52,338 nt of DNA from Dictyobacter arantiisoli (GTDB taxonomy: Bacteria; Chloroflexota; Ktedonobacteria; Ktedonobacterales; Ktedonobacteraceae), in NCBI RefSeq assembly GCF_008326305.1, contig NZ_BIXY01000050.1, forward strand, positions 1 through 52,338, read 5' to 3'. Below the pieces are notes generated by a model. The model was not told the origin of the DNA. It searched no databases and saw only the letters and a program-made list of their open reading frames with translations. Shown here piece by piece: positions 8,548 to 15,639 of the stretch. Numbering within the stretch: position 1 is the first letter of the stretch; every line of letters begins with the position of its first letter. Both the position numbers and the translations under genes were made by a program.

Positions 8548-8703
8548 CTATGTATATCCATTTCCACTCTTATTCCTTCTCATACAAGAAGAAGAAAACT
8601 TATATCAGATTGGCTTATAGAATGATAACTACTGGGAATGGCAAAAGCGGACAAAATAGTATTTGTTTGTCCATTTTAGGAATTGACATTTAGATAAACG
8701 AGT

Positions 8704-8735
8704 AAAAAAAGTACCCTTTGACAACCAAAGGGTAC
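8704..8735 (-). terminator. Intrinsic terminator of the HAD gene
   Basis: GTACCCTTTG (8711-8720) and CAAAGGGTAC (8726-8735) form a perfect 10-bp stem with a 5-nt loop. On the minus strand the stem is followed by seven U (A-run 8704-8710), a classic terminator 34 nt downstream of the HAD stop codon. Confidence 0.85.
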
Positions 8736-8768
8736 CTATCTCTCAGCCAGTGCCAGAACGATAGCATG

Positions 8769-9455
8769 TTAGCGTGCGCTGGCCTGGGGATGCAGGAATT
8801 GTTCGGGAGTGATAAAACGGGTATCGCCGATCTGTTCGACGGTCAGGTCAGGGACAAAGCCGTCGGTGAAGCCTGCATCGGCGTATTTGCCTTGCTTCAC
8901 AAACAGGGTGGTGACAGTATCCCCTTTGATCTTCTTGATATCCACCAGGATCTGCGGCTTGTCGTCGATGACCACATAGCGATCAGCGGGATAGCAGGCG
9001 CTGATTTCAGCAAGATGGTGCTGCTTATGGACAAAGAGCAATACACGACCATCCACGGCGGAGGCGATACTACTATTGACAATCTTCTCGGCCTGATAGT
9101 GTAAGTCACCATCCGAGACAATAACGGGCTGGCCGATGCGGTTCAGATAATCCAGGGTTTCCATGACGTGGGGATAGAGTTCATCCGCGAAAGGGAAATT
9201 GGTGAAGATGGAATGAACATGTTGATAGGTCAAATCATCCATCTCGGAGAGCGCTATATGTTCGCGAAAGCGCTCCAGAGCGAGAGGAATATCCACAACC
9301 TTCCGTTCATTGCGAACCTCTTCATAGATATCCCAATAGCGCTGAGCGAGTTGGGGTCCGACCTCGGCGTGGAGCGCCTCATTCTGTCTTTCTTTGATGG
9401 TATCGTTGTCCAATAATGTGTTATCAACATCGATCCAAAATACAAGTGTTGCCAT
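8769..9455 (-). CDS. HAD-superfamily hydrolase
   Basis: A 228-residue haloacid-dehalogenase-type phosphatase. Motif I is DVDNTLLDND (nucleophile Asp9, acid/base Asp11). A helical cap follows from about residue 20. Motif II is in VIVSDGD (around residue 114), and the motif III/IV region is YVVIDDKPQIL with the acidic DD that binds Mg2+. Length and order fit small-molecule phosphatases of the phosphoglycolate-phosphatase/beta-phosphoglucomutase class; the substrate cannot be told. It is a single-gene unit with its own terminator. The last 262 bp are duplicated as a direct repeat at 4294-4555. It is GC-richer than the region to its left and marks the boundary between accessory and ordinary DNA. 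Confidence 0.85.
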   Translation of the reverse strand: MATLVFWIDVDNTLLDNDTIKERQNEALHAEVGPQLAQRYWDIYEEVRNERKVVDIPLALERFREHIALSEMDDLTYQHVHSIFTNFPFADELYPHVMETLDYLNRIGQPVIVSDGDLHYQAEKIVNSSIASAVDGRVLLFVHKQHHLAEISACYPADRYVVIDDKPQILVDIKKIKGDTVTTLFVKQGKYADAGFTDGFVPDLTVEQIGDTRFITPEQFLHPQASAR

Positions 9456-9811
9456 GGTATGTTATCTCTCTTTATATTTAATGCTATGGTCTGATCAGGC
9501 ATGGGACGATTGCGTAACGGTTCCATTAAGAAACACGTATCGCAACCCTTGCCAGTATACGACCAGAACCTCTCTCAACACAAAATCTCGCTGGAGAAGG
9601 GGATACATGCCTCTCTTCAGCGAGATTTGTGCTGATATACACAATGAAATTGTCAAACTCCCACTACCATCGGGAGCTTGCTGGCAGGCGCTTGCGCGCC
9701 TGCGCCCTTTTTTAGTGTGGTGGAGAAAAAGATGTTTGAGTACCTACAGTGCGAAAACGCATGCACAGAAACCGTGGAGACCACGGATGCTTGCTGCTCA
9801 ACTGATGATCT
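9456..9811. other. Intergenic region with two hairpins
   Basis: A 356-bp gap between two minus-strand genes. It contains a perfect 11-bp stem at 9583-9628 (AAATCTCGCTG / CAGCGAGATTT, partly extendable inward), a plus-strand terminator-like hairpin at 9684-9713, and CCGTGG/CCACGG (9772-9786), a weak stem just past the ABC-F stop. No protein gene is convincing. Confidence 0.55.
9684..9713 (+). terminator. Intrinsic terminator on the plus strand with no upstream gene
   Basis: GCAGGCGC (9684-9691) and GCGCCTGC (9696-9703) form a GC-rich stem with a 4-nt loop, followed by GCCC and six T (9708-9713). The U-tract is on the plus strand although both neighbouring genes are on the minus strand, so it may end a small RNA or a stray plus-strand transcript. 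Confidence 0.6.
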
Positions 9812-11761
9812 CTAGCTAGCCATGTCGGCGAGTTGCTCCCATTCGGCGAGCAGCACATCGAGGCGAGCTTTGGCCTCTTCATATTCGGCCGAGAGTTGCG
9901 TGAGTTGCTCGGCGTTGCCTTCCAGCGCGGCCTGCGAGAGCGCGTCTTCCAGGCTTTTGACCTGGGCTTCGGCTTTCTCAACGTCGCGCTCAACCGCTTC
10001 CAGGGTGCGAACCTTTTCTTTGCTCCCTTTTTTGTTGCCTTTATTGGCGGGGACAGCTTTGGCTGGCTGGCTTTTCGCTACTACGGTCTTCGCAGGCGTA
10101 CTGGCACTTGCGGCATTGAGCGCGCTTTGCTGGCGACGCTGGCGATATTCCGTGTAATTGCCCTGGTAAGCATTGAGTACACCATCTTCAATGGCCCAGA
10201 TGCGGGTAGCCAGACTGTCAATAAAATAACGGTCGTGCGAGACGAAGAGCAAAGAGCCTTCGAATTCGCTCAAAATCTCTTCCAGGAACTGGCGTGATTG
10301 CAGATCCAGATGGTTGGTCGGCTCATCGAGGATCATCAGATTGGGACCCTGAAGCGTGAGTTTAGCAAGCGCGACACGGCTACGTTCACCACCACTGAGC
10401 TTGCCAATCGGCTTGAACACATCATCCCCACTGAAGAGGAAGCGGCCCAGCAAGCTCCGAGCGCCCTCTTCACTCAAGGCGCTCACCTGCCGAATCTCAT
10501 CGACAATTGTGCGCTCCATATCCAGTCCCGAGTGGGTCTGGGAATAATAGCCCACGCGCACGCTGCGGCCAATATTGACATGTCCATTGAGCGGCGGCAA
10601 TTCACCGATCAGGGTACGCAGGAGTGTCGTTTTGCCAGCGCCATTGGGACCCAGCAGGCCGACACGATCACCGCGTAGCAGTTCCAGTTCAGGAACCTGA
10701 ACCAGCACTTTATCCTCTGGCATCTCTGCCGTTGAATGCTCGCCTTTCGCACGATAGCCCACCGTCAGTTTATGGGTCTCGATCACAATCGTCCCACTGT
10801 CATTGACCGGCGTGAACTCAAAGTGCATTTCAGGCATATCCTGCGGGCGCTCGACACGATCCATACGATTCAGCAAAGTCTGGCGACCACGCGCCTCACG
10901 GCTCCGCTGCCCCGCTTTATACTTGCGAATAAACTCTTCAGTATGCGCGATATACGCCTGCTGAGCCTCATATTCACGGCGGCGCTGCTCCATACGCTCT
11001 TCGCGCAAGGAGAGATACTTCGTATAATTGCCGGGATATTCTTCGATGCGCCCAAAGGCCAGTTCAATCGTGCGTGTCACCACTTTATCCAGGAAATAGC
11101 GATCATGGGCCACAATCACCATCGCGCCATGCCAGGCGGTCAGGTAGCCCTCCAGCCACTCGAGGGTCGCCAGATCCAGATGGTTAGTCGGCTCGTCGAG
11201 GAGCAGCACCTCAGGTTCTTGCAAGAGCAGTTTGCCCAGAGCTGCACGCGTCTGCTGACCGCCGCTGAGTTGCATCACAGGTGATTCCTGCTGCTCACGC
11301 GTAAACTCCAGACCATCCATCACCTGCTCAACCCGATTCTCATAGGTATAGCCGCCAGCATGCTCATGCATCAACTGGAGCTGATCGTAGCGGCGGAGCA
11401 ACTTCTCATAGCGCACTGGATCATCCTGGACTGAAGCTATTTCAATCGCCAACTCACCGAGTTCGCGTTCCCAGGCACGTGCTTGCGCAAATACCGACAA
11501 CAACTCGGCGCGTAACGTATTTTCCGCATGGAAATCCGTCACCTGCGTCAGATAGCCCAGGCGTGTATTGCGGGCCAGCGCGATAGACCCCTCATCGGGC
11601 TCCTCGCGTTTCGCCAGGATATTCAACAACGTTGACTTCCCTGCCCCATTTGGTCCCACCAGACCAATACGATCCTGCGGCTCAACCTGAAAACTGATTC
11701 CCGAAAAGATGCGCTCGGCACCAAAGGATTTTCCCAAATTATTGATATTTACAACTGGCAT
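9812..11761 (-). CDS. ABC-F family ATPase
   Basis: A 649-residue soluble protein with two ATP-binding cassettes and no membrane segment, as in the ribosome-associated ABC-F family (Uup, EttA and antibiotic-resistance types). Cassette 1 has Walker A GPNGAGKSTLL, signature LSGGQQTRAALGKLLL and Walker B LLLDEPTNHLD. Cassette 2 has GPNGAGKTTLL, LSGGERSRVALAKLTL and LMILDEPTNHLD. An arm/linker lies between them. The C-terminal part (about residues 545-645) is Ala/Lys/Glu-rich and ends in a coiled coil, resembling the Uup C-terminal domain. Predicted role: binding the ribosomal E-site region and modulating translation, or target protection. Which subfamily it belongs to cannot be decided by eye. 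Confidence 0.93.
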   Translation of the reverse strand: MPVVNINNLGKSFGAERIFSGISFQVEPQDRIGLVGPNGAGKSTLLNILAKREEPDEGSIALARNTRLGYLTQVTDFHAENTLRAELLSVFAQARAWERELGELAIEIASVQDDPVRYEKLLRRYDQLQLMHEHAGGYTYENRVEQVMDGLEFTREQQESPVMQLSGGQQTRAALGKLLLQEPEVLLLDEPTNHLDLATLEWLEGYLTAWHGAMVIVAHDRYFLDKVVTRTIELAFGRIEEYPGNYTKYLSLREERMEQRRREYEAQQAYIAHTEEFIRKYKAGQRSREARGRQTLLNRMDRVERPQDMPEMHFEFTPVNDSGTIVIETHKLTVGYRAKGEHSTAEMPEDKVLVQVPELELLRGDRVGLLGPNGAGKTTLLRTLIGELPPLNGHVNIGRSVRVGYYSQTHSGLDMERTIVDEIRQVSALSEEGARSLLGRFLFSGDDVFKPIGKLSGGERSRVALAKLTLQGPNLMILDEPTNHLDLQSRQFLEEILSEFEGSLLFVSHDRYFIDSLATRIWAIEDGVLNAYQGNYTEYRQRRQQSALNAASASTPAKTVVAKSQPAKAVPANKGNKKGSKEKVRTLEAVERDVEKAEAQVKSLEDALSQAALEGNAEQLTQLSAEYEEAKARLDVLLAEWEQLADMAS

Positions 11762-11918
11762 TTATTTTTCACCCAAGAAATCAAAACAAGCAGAAAGAGA
11801 GTGGATATGTTTGAGTTAGCGTACCATAGTCATCCGCTTGACGCAAGAGTTATACTAGCGGCGGAGATCACAGGTCACTCTCATAGAACGAAAACCATCT
11901 GTAACAACCACCCATCAC

Positions 11919-12090
11919 GGGCAATACCGTTAAAAGAGCAGTAATCCCGATGGAGCGATGTAGGTGCGTGCCAAGGCCGCAGCCGAGGTGCGCTTTCCCG
12001 TTGACGTGCAATCATCTCTCCCGTAGGCCATATAGTACGATGAACAGCAAAGCGCACCTCGGTTGCGACCTCGGCACGCACCTACATCGC
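11919..12090. repeat. Palindromic intergenic repeat, copy A
   Basis: The core runs 11955-12090. It starts GCGATGTAGGTGCGTGCC and ends with its exact reverse complement GGCACGCACCTACATCGC, and the arms (each about 50 bp) continue with few mismatches around a roughly 30-bp centre. About 35 bp upstream, GGGCAATACCG (11919-11929) matches the outer end of copy C. The rest of the 570-bp gap between the ABC-F and phosphoribosyltransferase genes shows nothing clear. Open frames here are artefacts of the palindrome. Confidence 0.85.
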
Positions 12091-12332
12091 GGCCCGACGC
12101 TCTGTTCCCTGCCCTGGCACCGTTGTTTAGATATAAATACCTCTCCGTTTGTAGCCATACGCTCAAGGGATAGGCGGCCAAAATTTGCATTACGATCGGT
12201 ACCATTGCATAATGGAAGAGGTCAGGTACCAGCAGGCAGAATTCAGGGCAACCGGGATGAGGTTGGCTGAACTTATGCAATTTATGATATACTGAAGAAA
12301 CTAATCCTTCTGTTGAGAGAAAGGATGCTGAG

Positions 12333-13004
12333 GTGGCGAAAGAGCAGTCTCTGGATAATTTGTGGTTGGCCCAAACACTTTATGATCTGGGCGGCGTGAA
12401 ATTCGGCAACTTCACGGTCAGTGAATCTGCCGTCAGTTCTCCCGTTTTTGTGAATCCTAAAGTATTGATCAGTAACCCAACCGCGCTTCGTGTTGCGAGC
12501 AAATTAATGCAACAAGAAATTGATCTGGCCCAATCATTGCGCCGTCCACGCGTACACCCTTTTTCGGTCGTGGCCGGGGTGCCCGTGGGTGGACTATTAC
12601 TGGCCAGCGCCTATTCACTGGAAACAAATATTCCTTTGATTTATGCCCGCAGCCGACCGGAAGGGACCGGCAAACGCGGCATTGAGGGACATTTCACCCA
12701 GGGTGATACGGCGATTATTATCGACGACCTGATCACACGAGGAAGTAGCATCCTCGAAACAGCTTCACTGCTGGAAGAAAATGATCTGAAGGTAAAAGAT
12801 GTGATTGTGCTGATTGATCGCGAACATGGTGCGGTAGAACGCCTACGCAGTCATGGCTACAATCTGATCAGTATCTTAAAGCTAGACGTTATGCTCATGC
12901 ACTACATGTCACGAGGACTCATTAACGAAGAGACCTATCGAACATGTTCGGAGTATGTACGGAGCAAGCAAAGCGATACCCATACCGGGCCTCTGGGACT
13001 CTAA
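12333..13004 (+). CDS. pyrE: Orotate phosphoribosyltransferase-like protein
   Basis: A 223-residue type I phosphoribosyltransferase. The PRPP-binding motif is TAIIIDDLITRGSS (about residues 129-142), preceded by VVAGVPVGGLLLA (the PPi loop) and a flexible-loop segment RPEGTGKRGIEG. The N-terminal LGGVKFGNFTVSESAVSSPV matches the OPRT hood region. The C-terminal half (LKVKDVIVLIDREHGAVERL) resembles the OPRT domain of eukaryotic UMP synthase as I recall it. Expected reaction: orotate plus PRPP to OMP in de novo pyrimidine synthesis. The usual Lys-rich RKExKxHG loop is altered, so substrate or activity may differ. The start is GTG with GAAAGGA upstream. A very long hairpin follows directly. Confidence 0.78.
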   Translation: MAKEQSLDNLWLAQTLYDLGGVKFGNFTVSESAVSSPVFVNPKVLISNPTALRVASKLMQQEIDLAQSLRRPRVHPFSVVAGVPVGGLLLASAYSLETNIPLIYARSRPEGTGKRGIEGHFTQGDTAIIIDDLITRGSSILETASLLEENDLKVKDVIVLIDREHGAVERLRSHGYNLISILKLDVMLMHYMSRGLINEETYRTCSEYVRSKQSDTHTGPLGL

Positions 13005-13005
13005 A

Positions 13006-13075
13006 CCAGAGCACAAAGAAAGAGGGAGGTGTTGTGCCATTGTGCACAACACCTCCCTCTTTCTTTGTGCTCTGG
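13006..13075 (+). terminator. Perfect 32-bp hairpin after the phosphoribosyltransferase gene
   Basis: A 32-bp arm beginning CCAGAGCACAAAG at 13006 is exactly inverted at 13044-13075 around the 6-nt loop CATTGT. It begins 2 nt after the TAA stop. There is no U-tract, so it may act as a terminator by strength alone, as an RNA-stabilising 3' structure, or as the remnant of a palindromic element. Confidence 0.6.
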
Positions 13076-13100
13076 CACGGACATAACAACCACCCATGAA

Positions 13101-13140
13101 GGGCAATACCACAAATCATTTTATTTAAGCGGTATTGACC
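13101..13140. repeat. Remnant of the palindromic repeat (ends only)
   Basis: GGGCAATACC (13101-13110) and AAGCGGTATTGACC (13127-13140) match the two outer ends of repeat copy C with only about 16 bp between them. The sequence just before (AACAACCACCCAT, 13086-13098) also occurs upstream of copy A, supporting a shared origin. Confidence 0.6.
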
Positions 13141-13184
13141 GTAAGGGTTCGCGTTTCGGGGAAATGAGGGAAGATGATCGAAGA

Positions 13185-15056
13185 TTATGCCGGCGTGGCA
13201 TCCCAATGTACGGGTAGACCTTCCATTTGCATGATGCGCAGGGCGTTGCGCGTGGGGCTGGGGCCATCATGCAGCAGATATTCAAAGACCATCTTGCCGT
13301 CGATGATGTTTTCACGGAAGTGATAGTTTTTAATCATGGGATTCCCCTCAGCCAACTGGACAAGTTCAAGATCATGGGTCGAGATGGCTCCTACGCACTT
13401 TTTGTCGACCAGCGCCCGAATATAGGCTTCGCTGCCGATGGCTCGCTCATAGTTGTTGGTGCCCCGAAAGATTTCATCGATCAAGAAGAAGACAGGATGA
13501 TCAGTGCCTTCATCGAGTAGATCCAGCAACCCTTTGAGACGGCGCACTTCGGCATAGAAGTAGGAGTAACCGTCGGCCAGCGAGTCGGTGACGCGAATAC
13601 AGGCGTAAAGATCGAAAATGGTGGTTTTAAACGAGGCGGCGTTGACGACGCTTCCGGCATAGGCCAGCACCAGATTGATGCCGATGGTGCGTAAGAAGGT
13701 GCTTTTACCCGCCATATTGGAGCCGGTGATCAACAGGATCTCGCCCGCCGGGTCCATCGTGAAGTCATTGACGACCTTGTGCTCAGGCTTGATCAGAGGA
13801 TGTCCCAATGCTTGCGCATCGAAGAAGATGGGATCGCCCGATCGCTTGCGCACTTCAAGCTCAGGGAAGGTGTACTCTGGATGCAAATGCGCGAAGTTTG
13901 CCAGTGAGTTGGCGGCCTCTAACTCATACCAAACATCCAGCCAGACTGGCAGATATTCCGCGAGCAGGGTGGTACACTGGATAAGTTGATGGGCCAGGAT
14001 GGCTCCAATGGGGAAGAGGACATTTACCAACGCCCAGCCTTCGGAGCTGGTGGATAAGGTGGCGCGGTTCAAGATGCGTTCGATGCGCTTGAGGAGGATG
14101 GATGGACGACGGTCGGCATGCAAGAAGAAGGGTTCACAGAGCTGACGTAGCCGCGATTTTTTGGCATAGCGGTTCTTTTCCAGAAATTCAAAGATCAGTT
14201 GCAATTGTCCAAAGGCGATACGCTGCCGATTGCTGCTTTGCGAAAGCTGTCCCTGCTCTTTTTTGGTGCGTAGATACCAGAACAGGCTACAAAGCAACGC
14301 CGCAACGCAGAATAGTACAGAGGTATGCACAAAGAGGAAAGCCAGAATTGAGGCATAGAACAGACATGCCAGCAGGAGCGCGACAACCAGGGATGAGAGA
14401 GGCTGTTTGAAGTTTGCTTGTTCCTGGACCCAGGCCGTCAGGGCTTCACTATCGATGGGACTGGTGGAGAAGCGCGTGGCAAAGAGAGAATTGAGCAGGA
14501 ACTTATTGCGGAATCCGGTCATGGGGATGAGTTCGCGCACCAGACTGCGGCGCGCCCGTATGACCTCCAGATCAGGATTCAGTTCCAGCAACCAATCGCG
14601 CAAGAGCAGAGTTCCCTCTAAAGAGACGCCCGTATTGAGTAAACGATGCAGTGAACGCTCTCCGCTGATATCCAGATCGAGCTCAAAAGGATGCATCTCG
14701 CCCATCTCCTGCTCCTCACGCGGAGGGACAGGTGGCAGGGCATCCCAATCCAGGTTCAGGCGTGCAATCTGTGTATTCAGCATCCGCACCCAGGACTCAT
14801 AGCGCAGAGCGCTCTTGCCAAACGCAGGCTGTAGACGCGCTCTCAGCCAGAAGATCACGCACGAGAGCAGAATACAGATAAAACCAATCCAATGGACCAG
14901 CGACAGAAATGTCACCGTCACAAAGATACAGAGCGCCAGGATGATGAGGGTTCGCATCTTATTCTGCTGATCCAGTGCCTGTACCTTTGCCAGCCGACGT
15001 TGCACTCGCGCCAATTGCCGCTCAAGCACCACCTGCCGAGATGGGATAGTATCCAT
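13185..15056 (-). CDS. Membrane-anchored MutS-family ATPase
   Basis: A 623-residue protein. The C-terminal domain (from about residue 435) is a MutS domain V ATPase: Walker A TGSNMAGKST (about 445), an aromatic/acidic segment DSLADGYSYFYAE, Walker B FFLIDEIFRGTN, and the STHD switch. The N-terminal half lacks the MutS mismatch-binding domain and instead has two hydrophobic hairpins (about residues 48-88 and 220-265), so it is probably a membrane protein with cytosolic MutS core and ATPase domains. It is therefore unlikely to be the canonical mismatch-repair protein. Homologues are often annotated simply as MutS-related; the cellular role is unknown. An AAGGAAG ribosome binding site precedes the start. 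It stands alone. Confidence 0.88.
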   Translation of the reverse strand: MDTIPSRQVVLERQLARVQRRLAKVQALDQQNKMRTLIILALCIFVTVTFLSLVHWIGFICILLSCVIFWLRARLQPAFGKSALRYESWVRMLNTQIARLNLDWDALPPVPPREEQEMGEMHPFELDLDISGERSLHRLLNTGVSLEGTLLLRDWLLELNPDLEVIRARRSLVRELIPMTGFRNKFLLNSLFATRFSTSPIDSEALTAWVQEQANFKQPLSSLVVALLLACLFYASILAFLFVHTSVLFCVAALLCSLFWYLRTKKEQGQLSQSSNRQRIAFGQLQLIFEFLEKNRYAKKSRLRQLCEPFFLHADRRPSILLKRIERILNRATLSTSSEGWALVNVLFPIGAILAHQLIQCTTLLAEYLPVWLDVWYELEAANSLANFAHLHPEYTFPELEVRKRSGDPIFFDAQALGHPLIKPEHKVVNDFTMDPAGEILLITGSNMAGKSTFLRTIGINLVLAYAGSVVNAASFKTTIFDLYACIRVTDSLADGYSYFYAEVRRLKGLLDLLDEGTDHPVFFLIDEIFRGTNNYERAIGSEAYIRALVDKKCVGAISTHDLELVQLAEGNPMIKNYHFRENIIDGKMVFEYLLHDGPSPTRNALRIMQMEGLPVHWDATPA

Positions 15057-15261
15057 CTAACTTCTTCCTTATCATATGAAATTACATCTATCATCCACCC
15101 GCCAATCGCTGGCGAGAACAAAAGCATAACCATTGACCATTGTCGCACACAACATCGAACATCACAATCCTGAACCATTCAAAGAACGAGAGGGTGGCTG
15201 CTACGGGTGGCTCCTCTGGCCTTCATTCCTCTTCTTTAAACGGTATTGTGCGAGCCAGGTG

Positions 15262-15267
15262 TATAAT
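15262..15267 (+). promoter_or_regulatory. Candidate -10 element for the 90-residue protein gene
   Basis: TATAAT at 15262-15267 lies about 45 bp upstream of the ATG. No good -35 is visible at 17 bp. A repeat-family end (CTTTAAACGGTATTG, 15234-15248) overlaps the -35 region, so the repeat may supply part of this promoter. Confidence 0.45.
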
Positions 15268-15312
15268 AGGGGGTGAGTTTTTCGATATTTCCAGGTAGGA
15301 GTTGGTGAATAA

Positions 15313-15585
15313 ATGAAGGTTGTGTTTAAGAGTAAGGATTTTGCGAGCGTGGATAGCTCGGGTTATGGCTTTAATAATCGTCGACCAATGGCGAATCCCT
15401 GGCAGTATCAGGGGCGAGTACAGCATCGCCAGTGGCAGGGGATCTATGAGTGTGGTTGGCAGAAGACGAATGATCGTTTGAAGCAGGATGAGCTGCTGTG
15501 GACGGTGCGCGGCGATGCTCGTTTGTTTGGTCTGGCCGCCGCCCTGAAGACGAAGGGCTTTGAGGTCGAGGTAGAACAGGATTAG
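15313..15585 (+). CDS. Small protein of unknown function
   Basis: A 90-residue soluble protein beginning MKVVFKSKDFASVDSSGYGF and ending in an acidic tail (VEVEQD). It is rich in Trp and Gln in the middle (WQYQGRVQHRQWQG), followed by an alternating segment ELLWTVRGDARLFGLAAALK and a KGFEVEV strand, suggesting a small alpha/beta fold. An AGGTAGGAG ribosome binding site lies 12 nt upstream, and TATAAT is present 45 bp upstream, so expression is plausible. It lies between the MutS-like and MocR genes, both of which are on the other strand, so it is a single-gene unit. No family was recognised. Confidence 0.6.
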   Translation: MKVVFKSKDFASVDSSGYGFNNRRPMANPWQYQGRVQHRQWQGIYECGWQKTNDRLKQDELLWTVRGDARLFGLAAALKTKGFEVEVEQD

Positions 15586-15639
15586 AAATTGATGCTGTTC
15601 TACCTATGATACAAACTTGCTGGCAGCACCAGTAGCTCG

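Noticed and set aside
8235-8693. 152-residue plus-strand open frame
   Set aside because: Antisense to the sigma-factor gene, with no family pattern.
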